Shown: piece after piece, positions 55,149-64,000 of the stretch
Layout of the letters: every line of letters starts with the position of its first letter
Position numbering within the stretch: position 1 is the first letter of the stretch
Origin: Lentinula raphanica
Lineage: Eukaryota; Basidiomycota; Agaricomycetes; Agaricales; Omphalotaceae
Assembly (NCBI GenBank): GCA_027919835.1
Contig: JANVFP010000016.1
Location: 620,001 to 684,000 of the forward strand
DNA length: 64,000 nt
Reading direction: 5' to 3'
Position numbers and translations under genes: made by a program
Notes under the pieces: model-generated
What the model saw: the letters and a program-made list of their open reading frames with translations, nothing else
Databases searched by the model: none
What the model was told of the DNA's origin: nothing

Positions 55149-56744
55149 TTAATGTAAACAGATCTTCGTATCCAATCCTTCCTGATTCATCACGCCAAAG
55201 GCATCGAAAGCAGGAAGCCAATAACTGTTCGTTTCCAGAGTGAACGACTTCAACTGTGCAGGAGTTTGTTTCGATCCCTGCCTGCCCTTCCCTGTGACCT
55301 TCCATCTCGAGGTCACCATTTCCATCAGCTCATTCGCAAATAGGTTATCATCATGCGAGGATTGGATATACACGCTGAGGACGAGCTCCTCAAGGCGCGG
55401 GAGGTTATACCTCGCAGGAGCAGTACTAAGAAGCCCGCCACGGATATATTTCAAAGCTTTCAAGAGGTCTTTGAATACAGAACTCTGACGAGGGATCGAA
55501 ACGAGCAGAGCGAGCTTCCGGACTTGCGTTGTGCTCTGCAGAATATCTAGAATGTTTGATCCCATCGGGATTGCTTCGATTGAGAGCTCCTCCAAAGGCG
55601 GTTCAGAGCGCTCGAGAAAGACTTTTAATGAATCGTCCCTTTCTGGCAGGACAGTGTTCAAAGAGAGTAGGTTGGGGGCGATGATGTATTTCAGTAAGAG
55701 GTATGAGGTACCTTCCAACCTCAACGTCGTGAGTTTCTGCAGGGTGGCTGTATACAGAGCTTGCACTGGCGGCATATTGAAACGCCATGGCTGAGTGCAG
55801 CGGATGGTGCATTCCACTAGTTCAGTGGCTAATGGGAGTATTCCAAGATGCTTCTCGGGAGTATCCTGGGCCACATCGTAAACTGTCAAAGACGACCATC
55901 GAAATCCTAGTGTTGCTGGTGTCAACGGAACACCAGTGAGCTTCACTGATCGTAATGCTGGAGCATCAGCGAAGATGTCGTTACAGGAGGTACTGAGGGA
56001 TGATGAGTACACCATGTCCAGGTTGGCATCAAAGTGCCATAAGAGTTTGGCGCGTTTTATCGCGCAGGGAGTAAGATGTTTGAGAAGTTGGACGGGGACC
56101 CTCAATCGACACGTTTCCCAGCGATGAGAATGAGCGATGAGAACCCGAAAGAGGGTTTGGGGTAAGGTCTCGAGATCTCGACAAGTGAAGTCGATGAACA
56201 ATGGTTTGTCCTCGGAACGTTCGAGGAAGAGGGAGAGAATCTGGACGGAATAGACCGGGTATCGTATTCGTAGGGGTAAAGAGACTGTCGTCCAATACGT
56301 AGAATCGGCGAGGACAATGGTCCTCCAAAGACGGCAAACCTGCGTGAGGGGCCACACTCCGCGATCGAAGTCCAGAACGTCTATAGACTCCTCGCTTTCT
56401 CGTACGTATTCGAATATCTGCTGCCAAAGTTCGCGCGGTACGAGCCGGGCTGGAGAGAGGACAACCTTGCAATCGCGTATGATGTCTCGGACTCGTGAGA
56501 GCTCTTGGGTATGTTGGATTAATGTGAGTTCTAAGAGCCTGATCTCATTTTGTAGATGAGGCTCTCGACCTAAGCTATACCTGAGGGTTTCAGAGAAGAA
56601 CTGGGCATCGCGTTCATTAAGAGGCTGGTTTGTGTGGAAGTGATCGGCAAGGTCGGGAGTATGGATGGATTGGTGGGTTCCAGACGTGTTTTCGACGGGG
56701 TTTCCGGTGGCTAGGTATCCATATTCATCGAAAGAGAATGACAT
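55149..56744 (-). CDS. F-box protein 3
   Basis: One open frame. The ATG at 56744 (MSFSFDEYGYLATGNPVEN) is preferred to one 31 codons upstream, which would add a Phe/Cys-rich, unlikely leader. The product has 531 residues. A coiled segment (LQNEIRLLELTLIQHTQELS) precedes the F-box, LVPRELWQQIFEYVRESEES ... TQVCRLWRTIVLADSTYWTT. Irregular leucine-rich repeats follow. A predicted SCF adaptor of unknown target. It is the third such gene in 42 kb, which fits the large F-box families of Agaricomycetes. Confidence 0.83.
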   Translation of the reverse strand: MSFSFDEYGYLATGNPVENTSGTHQSIHTPDLADHFHTNQPLNERDAQFFSETLRYSLGREPHLQNEIRLLELTLIQHTQELSRVRDIIRDCKVVLSPARLVPRELWQQIFEYVRESEESIDVLDFDRGVWPLTQVCRLWRTIVLADSTYWTTVSLPLRIRYPVYSVQILSLFLERSEDKPLFIDFTCRDLETLPQTLFRVLIAHSHRWETCRLRVPVQLLKHLTPCAIKRAKLLWHFDANLDMVYSSSLSTSCNDIFADAPALRSVKLTGVPLTPATLGFRWSSLTVYDVAQDTPEKHLGILPLATELVECTIRCTQPWRFNMPPVQALYTATLQKLTTLRLEGTSYLLLKYIIAPNLLSLNTVLPERDDSLKVFLERSEPPLEELSIEAIPMGSNILDILQSTTQVRKLALLVSIPRQSSVFKDLLKALKYIRGGLLSTAPARYNLPRLEELVLSVYIQSSHDDNLFANELMEMVTSRWKVTGKGRQGSKQTPAQLKSFTLETNSYWLPAFDAFGVMNQEGLDTKICLH

Positions 56745-57908
56745 TATAGCTGGAGATCTAGTTCGAGTTGTGAAGGGCGTGAATAGTCGTGAATCGTGAT
56801 AAGAACAAAGAAATTCTATCGAAACAACGAAGTACAAGGTTCATTTCAGCAGTAGAGAGATAGATTCTGTTTCACGTACAGTATTTCTTTGTGTTCAGCG
56901 ACCGAATCTGAGTGGTAGTCGAGTGGCAAGAGCAGAGGGGTCATTTTGACGGTTCCGAACGCGTATATATATTGGCGCGTGTCTTGAGCGCTTATTTTCC
57001 TACTAATACCGTGATCACTGATCACTATCGGCTTGCAATCGTTGGATTTTGGCGATAGAAGGGATCCAAAGAGCTAACGTGCACTATGAGCTACCTGAAC
57101 TATACCTCTGATCGTAGTTACTTTACAGGCCTTCGCCGATGCTTTTTCTGGTGTATGCAAGGCAATCTCTGGTACTTACCGTTAGCATTTCAACGTACGA
57201 ACTCCCTACTATACTTACTGAAGGCTAGTGCAGGCTTGAGTGGTCCTACTTGCGCTAGCAAGCACAGTTTCTACCCAGCAAACTGACTTTATCTGGGTCA
57301 ATCTGCTATTCATGCAATAGAATTTTCCTTTCGAGTTTCAACGGTGGATTGAGTCTTCCGATGAGTCAGAAAACTGACTTTAACTCGAAGTTGCTCCATT
57401 AGAATGAATGTCATGAGCCGCGCACTGGTTGAGATCTGAGACCTTGCCAAGAAATGCGAATCGATTAGTGAGCCTGAGAGCCGCAGACAGCGGCAACCTT
57501 GAAGGTGTTTTTCCCGGAAGTGCGAAGGGCTTCTGGCCTCTTCTGGCAGTGTCACTGCCGTGCAACCACTAGCTGATATTTGTTTGGTAAGATACAATGA
57601 CTGATCAAGAAGCCCTTGAGCAGATGAGATGTTTAAAGTATGAATTCGCATGTATTGATTGAATGTCGCCATGAACGACGAGGAGCAAGATGGGAGTTTA
57701 CCTGGCGGAAGTTCTCGACATAGAATCGTTGGCCATTTAACCGTAGTTCACAGGCGCTTATAACCGACTAACGTAATTTGATTTTGTCAGAATGACGCAC
57801 TTCTTCTTTCCTTTCTTCCGACACACACAAAAGTCGAAGTCACCGGTTCTGTCCTTGGCCCATAAAAGCCTGAAATGCTCATACCCATACTCATCATCTG
57901 CTACTCTC
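56745..57908. other. Divergent intergenic region
   Basis: Promoters of F-box gene 3 and the questin-oxidase-like gene. A TATATATATT stretch lies at 56963-56972. Open frames at 57086-57286 and 57310-57672 have no supporting motif. No gene is called. Confidence 0.45.
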
Positions 57909-59641
57909 ATGTCTTCCGTCTCTCATCGCATACTTCGTAACGGCGTCCTAAATCTTCCTAGGGCTTCTCCTGTAACCAAACCGTTGGCAGAGGCTCTGCT
58001 GTTGCAGGATGCTCAGTATCATCATTGTCAGTTCAATCAAGCTGGATTTCACAACCATCTCAGTCACCAGTGAGCACAAATATGACAGATTGCTAATGCT
58101 CAATGGTCATCATGTTGTAACTTAGCATCCTCGCCGCTTATGATCTTGGAGCAACGCCTGCCCTATTGCAGAAAATATACGACGAGGAAGCCCGTATCCA
58201 ACGTCCAATCATACTCGAAGAAGTCGACAAAGAAATGAAGATAACTGAAGATAACTGGACGCAGTATCTTGGGAACCAACAGTACGTATTTGGCGTCCCA
58301 CAGTACAATTTGAACCTCACTCAGGCATCCCTTCTTCATTTAAAAAGCGCTTACAATGGCTTTCTGCAGTTCTTCGAGCATGAGGTAGCGTCCGCTGGGG
58401 TAGTCAAGACTCTGGAAAAGTACATCTTCTCACCCAGTGTTAATGAGAAAGGCAAGGTTATGCTCGCACGTCTGATGAGCGGAGCGTGAGTAGTCATGAA
58501 CATACCATTCGAGTATACCTCCTTAATCGTCTCCAGCGTGCATCCCTTCATTCAAGTCGGGGTACGTTCCATAGATTCATCGTCATTCCAATTAAGTACC
58601 CTAAACAAAATATGTAGTATGGTCTGGAATTCGGGAATGATGCTCTAGTATCTACAGGTCAGTTCTTCTTCGTTATACCATTTATTGTATCACTCATCGA
58701 TATCAGGACTCGCTATGACCGCTGTTCATAACTCCCTTTCTCCTGATTTGTTCGAGTTCAAGCAAACGGACCCCTCTAATGGGCTATCCGTCCTGGAAAT
58801 ACTCGACCTCATGAACAAATCCTCCACTCTTGCACCACCCCTACCGTATGACCCAAACGCCCTCTTCAATGCACGTCTCAAAGACGCCCTGAAAGATGAC
58901 AAGGAAGAGGCGATCCGCGACTTGTGCGCAAGGTTTCACGTGGACGAAGCTTCTGGGAACACAGAAGAGCTGATGTCCAAGATCGAGGAACTGACATGGG
59001 TCTCAGTTTTGCTTATGTTTGCCACCGGAAAACCAGGACGAAAACCTCGGCTTGATTTCTTCTTGATGCATCTCGTCACCTCGTCCCTTTTCCTCAGAAA
59101 TTTCGTCAATGTGCTGGAAAATCCCGCACACAAAGCGATGATTGTCAAAGCGTTTTTACCTGTGGTATTGCACCTTTCACTCGCCAGAGGTCGACCAACT
59201 ATCAAGCCTGAATTACTTCTGGAAGTGACCGACAAACCCCGACCACCATATGTCTCCGGCATTCCTTACAAGACGGGCGAACGGTGTATCGGTAGTCCCA
59301 TCAACGATGTGGACTATAATCCCTGGCCTGCTTTGATCGAGGCCTCGTTGTATTCCACTGATTCTCATCTACTCAAGACTATGCGAACACTGATCCTCGC
59401 CGCTAGGGAGTATGACGATACTCCTCCTGGGTCGGTGATTGGAGCGTTCAAACAACACGCAGGGAGTGTCTCGAAGGAGGAGAGTCATCCTGGTATGGCT
59501 AAAGTCGATGGATCGATCTTTGTGAGGGCTGCCGGGATGTTGATGGACTATATGGGTTGGACGTCGTATGGACAGATGGAGAGAGAGGATTGGGATCGAT
59601 CTGCGCTTGGGTGGGATGATGCGTGGAAAGATGAAGATTGA
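57909..59641 (+). CDS. Questin-oxidase-like protein (DUF4243 / AflY family)
   Basis: Five exons (57909-58069, 58126-58485, 58537-58561, 58618-58657, 58707-59641) sum to 506 residues in phase. Family markers are the QYHHCQFNQAGFHNHLSHH start, HILAAYDLGATPALLQKIYD, LARLMSGAVHPFIQVGYG, FGNDALVSTGLAMTAVHN and the C-terminal VVLHLSLARGRPTIKPELL. Relatives include GedK and AflY, which open or hydroxylate anthraquinone-type polyketides by Baeyer-Villiger chemistry without a flavin cofactor, though many members are uncharacterised. No polyketide synthase is in the window. Two of its exons are only 25 and 40 bases long. Confidence 0.85.
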
Positions 59642-59833
59642 GATTTGTTGGTGTAATGAGTAACAGTAAGAATGAACGTTGAGCAGCAGAATTGTATGTA
59701 CTTGTATATAAGTAATAAAATCAACAATTGTTGTTCAAGTAAAAGTGATTGTCTGACTTCGTGAATTTAGATTTTACTAGTTGAACCTTCGTTTTGTCTA
59801 TCTTCCTAACAATTCCTCCAAGCATGATCCTGA

Positions 59834-61177
59834 TCAGGGCATCAGAGCTGAGTGCTCCCCATAGTATGGAATGATATCCACAATATCCCTAACCTTATAC
59901 TTGGACTTCAAAGCGTTGTCGAGCTCCTTCAGAAACGCGGTAGCCTGTTTCGATCTTCCAACTTGCACTAACTGAATATTGACCTAGATGTTACCAAAAG
60001 TTTGAAATGATCAATAAGTTCGTACCGGCCCTGGTCTGACAAACCACCAAGAACTCACCTGGGTCGAAGGATAATTGCCTTCATCAAGCCTACGAGCCAC
60101 ATCGACGATGGATTTTTCCAAGTCCAATTCATCAACTATATCGCGTCGCCGTGGAAGTTAGAAAAATAGATACCTGCGATTTCACTGGTTTTGAATGATA
60201 CGTACTTGGCTTTCCGTCTGTTATCACGAGGTAGTTTATCGACCCCTTGATCTTCTTCCCTGCTTCTTTAGCTTTGGTGAGCTCGTCCAGATAGTCTCGA
60301 AGGAGACAGTCGAGTCTCTGTCCGAGATAGGTGCCACCGGATGGTTGGACTCGTTCGAACAGGGATATCACTTGTTTGCTGGTCTGCGAAGATTCAACCT
60401 CTTATTCAGTACCTGCTAGCCTACTGTTCAGAATCTCGCTAAATAATCACCTTCAGGTTGCGACCAGATTCTTGGCTGTTCAAGAAATAGATATCTATGC
60501 CGTCTCGATCAAATTCTCTCCCGATCTCAGCGAGCTTGGACAGTGCATCTCCGGCCTAGAGTGCAAAACGTTGTAAGTCTCGACAGAATTGATAATCGAC
60601 AATTGAAGAGATTTCAGGAGTGTTCAATGCTCACCTCTTTCCAGTGATCCCCGTACATTGAGAAAGAATCATCCACGAGAATGACAGTGTAAAACTTTTT
60701 GAGTATCTGATAGTATACATCCTCCTTGAGTCCTTTCCGAGTTATAAGTCTTCGATAATCTGTTACTGTTGGATGTAAAGGTCAGATCAAATACATTCTT
60801 TCAAGAATATTTCAACAGAATTGGGAAAACATTGACGTACAGTCAGAACCTCGAAGTCGTGCGACATATGGTGGTGGAGGTCCACGGGGATCAGTGAGAT
60901 CGGCGTTCGAGTACGAGTCGTTAGGGCATGACCGTCCAATCGCGTTTCTTGTTCTGAAGTCAGGCTGTGTGACAGAGCTCCTGAAGTCACTGAGCAGAGG
61001 GTTCTGCAACTCTTCTTTCTTGACGCCACCATTCAAATCGGTTTTCGAATCGATTAAGGTTAAACTTGAATCGCAAGAGAAAAGCGACGATGTTGACGAG
61101 GAGGCTCTATTTCGACCGGAGGAAGTGTTATTCGAGCAGCTGGATCGAGAGAAGATATTGCTGAGGAATCCTGGCAT
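59834..61177 (-). CDS. von Willebrand factor A domain protein
   Basis: Multi-exon from the ATG at 61177. The N-terminal 110 residues are Ser/Asn-rich and disordered (MPGFLSNIFSRSSCSNN). The vWA domain shows a MIDAS start FYTVILVDDSFSMYGDHWKE (DxSxS), a GIDIYFLNSQESGRN segment, the Thr-containing SGGTYLGQRLDCLL, and KIKGSINYLVITDGKP (the Asp of the third MIDAS loop). It ends NIQLVQVGRSKQATAFLKEL ... DIIPYYGEHSALMP at a TGA. There is no signal peptide. Fungal proteins of this kind are largely uncharacterised; metal-dependent protein binding is inferred. Confidence 0.75.
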
Positions 61178-62148
61178 GTTGAGTTTCTTTGGGATAAGGA
61201 AAGATGTGGCAACCTCTGAGCGCCTTTTGTATGTGGAGATAGGCTATTGCGAGTCGTTGCTGTATACAGTATATGTGCCTGAAATAGAGGTAAAAATCAG
61301 CTAGCACAGCAGTATGTACAAGATATTCGAGTCAGAATGATCCTGGATGCCTGTTTTTGAGCATCAGCCTGTGCATTTGGGTGTAAGTGCGACGATGGGT
61401 AGATCTTCTAGTTATTTACAATTTGATTTTAGTCATAAAGATTCATATGGTCTACCCGCACCTACCCGCACGTACAACCGTACGGTATAGGGCAGAACCT
61501 GCAGAAGCTGTCCCGTCCTACCAGCTTCTCATCAAATCTAATAGTTCTGCTTCCAGATGTTAGCGCAAGGTATTGAAAATCAACATGTTTGTGAAAAATG
61601 AACTCAAAGTTTGCACTAGATTGCACTGGTCGCAAGTTAAACAGCATCGAATAACATGATAATCTACCGTTCACGAGCAGTCACCAACCGTCTGGAAAGC
61701 TACATGGTGGTCATGCAGGCGCACGAGCTTTCACAGGACACGAACACACATTCCTTCCTTCTTTTCGTATCTCTTTGTGAAATTTCGATGCTGTGAAATA
61801 ACCAGTAGGGCCGACTAGCGGCACAGCCCGCTACCCGGTCCCTACAAGAAAGAGAAAAAGTTCAAGTTGAAGGACGAGAACTGAAGCAGGTTTTATCAGA
61901 ATGATCCCTCGATTTGTTGTCTTTTGTTGTGGTAGGCACAGGTTTGCATAAACAAAGCTACAAATGCGCGAAATAATACCTTTTTTCATTTTTCTCTATC
62001 GTCTTTGGTTAACGCTGGTTCGGTGTGTCCATGTCAGGTTTTTAACTATCCTAGCTGCTGTGCTCACATCAAGTGCTAGTTGATCTCTTCATTCATCCTC
62101 TCAACACACCTCTTCCTGTTGAACGAACATCTAACGAGTGACGAAACA
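61178..62148. other. Intergenic region
   Basis: No gene or clear repeat is seen. The last about 100 bases are CT-rich and lead into the secreted-protein gene. Confidence 0.45.
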
Positions 62149-62908
62149 ATGAAGTTGCCGACATTGCAGACCTCAGCCATTTTTCTCCTCTTTGTTCAAC
62201 TTACTCCTCCATCCGTCACCGCCTTACCCTCCCCCATTCAACGTCGTGGATTTTCTGGAAGTTCCGGCAGTGCCAGTTCTTCCAGATCACCATCTCGTAA
62301 GTGCAGGCCTTATCGCATTTGGAACAACGAATTGAACGCAAGATTGCGTTATTCTTATAACAGCTGACATAACAACTGATTCGAGTTTGAACAATTGTCC
62401 AGTGTCACTTCTACGCACTGGCGTGGTATCATCCCCTAAGGGGTATATTGAGTATCGTGGGTCCTATCCGGGGTCCAAGGATATCCTAGAAGAGTCAACT
62501 AGATTGGTGGAGGAAACCTGGGCAGCATGTTTCGAAAAAGATTGCGTTACAACTGGTATCAATTCAAAACACAGAAATCCGGACCAGAGAAGCGTTCCCT
62601 CTGTTCAATTTTTCAAAAATAAGCTGGACTCCAGAATCGGTTATCCTACCACTCGAGATCTTGGAGCGAAGGTTGATTGGGGTACCGAGGAAAATAGACA
62701 GGCCTATTTCAGGAGGTTCAAGGCCATTCCAGAAACGCAAACTCTGCCATTGCTCAATGCGATCTTCAAGATCTTGGTCGACGATCGTATGCTCTATACT
62801 GAGTCGGCGACAGGAAAACAGGTTTTGGAGGATCTACCGCCAGAGTGGCTAAAACATGACTGTGCGATGAAGTCAGCAATTCGTAAATTGCAGGATTTGG
62901 CGAACTAG
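62149..62908 (+). CDS. Small secreted protein, unknown
   Basis: Two exons (62149-62296, 62403-62908) join to 217 residues. The ATG opens a signal peptide (LQTSAIFLLFVQLTPPSVTA). A short Ser/Gly-rich stretch with an Arg-Arg pair (PIQRRGFSGSSGSASSS) follows, then a compact domain with two Cys (WAACFEKDCVTTG) and a charged helical C-terminus (PPEWLKHDCAMKSAIRKLQ). No family is recognised. The size and signal peptide put it among the small secreted proteins of mushrooms. Confidence 0.7.
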
Positions 62909-63932
62909 TCATTGACACGGGAGGGTTGGATGTGCTATCGTTGGAATCGTGCCCTCATTAATCTCCTGGTAATGTTGGCCATGTTGTCATTGTTCTGCTC
63001 GCTTCTGATTCCATGTCCCAGATTGCGAAGCCTTCATTCCTTTCTCTCATGATCAAGCTATACTACTACTATTCATCTTCATATTTCAATCGACTAGAAA
63101 ACATAGAAGACATTTCTTATCTCTTTATATATATGTTCCCGCTTCTATCTCAACAAAAATTTTCTTTGCTGTACAACCATGAAATAGAATCCGCCTCTCT
63201 TGCTCTCTCTGATTTGAAGCTCGAAGGCTCAACGTCAACGTTTAGCTGACATCGGGGCCAACAAGATTTGTAGCCCCGTTGTAAGATGAGAACTTCCGTT
63301 CCGAAAATTTCAACGTTGCTTTCTACACCCATGTAGCCATCTATCTCCTTCAGGGTCGAGTGCGTCTACGCACTCACAAGCAAGACTTCGCACACGAGTT
63401 CATGCTGCACCAGGATGAACGGCCCCTCCACATTGGAGTGACCGACTCGGAGAGCTCATGTCAGAGACAAACCTGTTCTTTTATTCGCCGTTGCACCATT
63501 GGGTATGTTAGCGAGCATACTACAAATGCATCTATGTAATCTTCTTCCCAATCCTGCCCGCCATTGTCTCCGACACGGGCATGTAAAAGTCTCGCGACCT
63601 GTTTGATCATCTTGTTTGTGTCTTGTTCGCAACTGATTTACGGCTATTACTAGTTTTCGAGGGAAGTCTCTAGGAAGCTTTCAGTAGCTCCTGCTAGCGG
63701 TTGTTGCTGGTGCCGGGTCGAGATCTTCAAACTCCCAGTATCGCGGTGACCGTTCCCACTGCTCGTTCCGACAACGTGTCGTGTGCCTCGGAGGTCTAGT
63801 ATCGCTTTCGTACAGCTGCGCGGGAGCTGTTTGGTTCTGCGTCGCACTCAGCGCTCAGTGTTAGTCTGTCAGAGCCCCATAACTTCTGGTGCAAGTAGGC
63901 GAGCTGTGATTGTTATACATGACCTATTCCTG
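62909..63932. other. Intergenic region
   Basis: AT-rich to 63150, then no recognisable coding sequence. Confidence 0.4.
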
Positions 63933-63935
63933 TGG

Positions 63936-64000
63936 CATTCCTTACTACAAGACCGGCGAACGGTGTATCAGTAGTCCCATCTACGATGTGGATTATAACC
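63936..64000 (+). pseudogene. Fragment of a second questin-oxidase-like gene at the window edge
   Basis: The last 65 bases match the coding region at 59260-59322 with few changes and one added codon (GIPYYKTGERCISSPIYDV against GIPYKTGERCIGSPINDV). Similarity starts abruptly near 63936; upstream sequence is unrelated. It is either a truncated duplicate or an interior piece of a copy that continues outside the window. Confidence 0.55.

Noticed and set aside
57310..57672. Minus-strand 120-residue frame before the questin-oxidase-like gene
   Set aside because: No splice signals, motif or signal peptide; composition looks like intergenic DNA.
1..64000. CRISPR arrays, bacterial operons or prophage
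   Set aside because: The intron-rich eukaryotic gene structure throughout and the lack of spaced short repeats rule these out.

Overview
The window looks like nuclear DNA of a basidiomycete fungus, most likely an Agaricomycete. The evidence is genes broken by many introns of about 45-70 bases with GT...AG ends, three F-box proteins of the expanded mushroom type, a DASH-complex subunit, a KEX1-type carboxypeptidase, GMC oxidoreductase, questin-oxidase-like and psiD-like decarboxylase genes, and an intron-containing tRNA-His. Coding sequences were rebuilt by hand-splicing, so starts, stops and reading frames are firmer than some internal exon edges.

Layout. 1-4.5 kb: three head-to-tail minus-strand genes for a secreted, His-rich protein family (the leftmost cut by the window edge). 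5.2-12.5 kb: a segmental duplication of [GFA-domain gene + start of a molybdenum-cofactor gene]. The left copy keeps its GFA gene but only a wrecked stub of the cofactor gene, and a 2.5-kb hAT-like transposon with a perfect 8-bp target duplication sits between the copies. The right copy is intact and encodes a gephyrin-type protein with a strikingly His-rich linker. 12.5-20.5 kb: a zinc alcohol dehydrogenase, an F-box gene, a non-coding stretch with a tandemly repeated TATA-box module, and an FAD monooxygenase. 20.8-29.2 kb: two tandem copies of a membrane-anchored amidohydrolase. 29.6-37 kb: a GMC oxidoreductase, a CSN12-like PCI protein, a DsbA-like thioredoxin-fold protein and an MFS exporter. 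37.5-45 kb: an unknown protein with an internal repeat, Spc19, a KEX1-like carboxypeptidase and a second F-box gene.

46.4-53.2 kb is the most distinctive part: three tandem genes for psiD-like (phosphatidylserine-decarboxylase-fold) amino-acid decarboxylases. Each has a TATA box, a 5'-UTR intron ending a few bases before the ATG, and one coding intron at the same place. The first two copies also share over 1 kb of upstream DNA. 53.5-64 kb: a thioredoxin-like membrane protein, tRNA-His, a third F-box gene, a questin-oxidase-like enzyme, a von Willebrand A protein and a small secreted protein. The last 65 bases re-enter a second copy of the questin-oxidase gene.

The theme is local gene duplication (His-rich proteins x3, GFA x2, amidohydrolase x2, decarboxylase x3, questin oxidase with a partial second copy). 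Amine-forming decarboxylases, an FAD monooxygenase, a GMC oxidase, a questin-oxidase-like enzyme and an MFS exporter occur in one 45-kb stretch. This could be a loose specialised-metabolism region, but ordinary housekeeping genes (Spc19, KEX1, CSN12) lie among them, so a single pathway is not shown.
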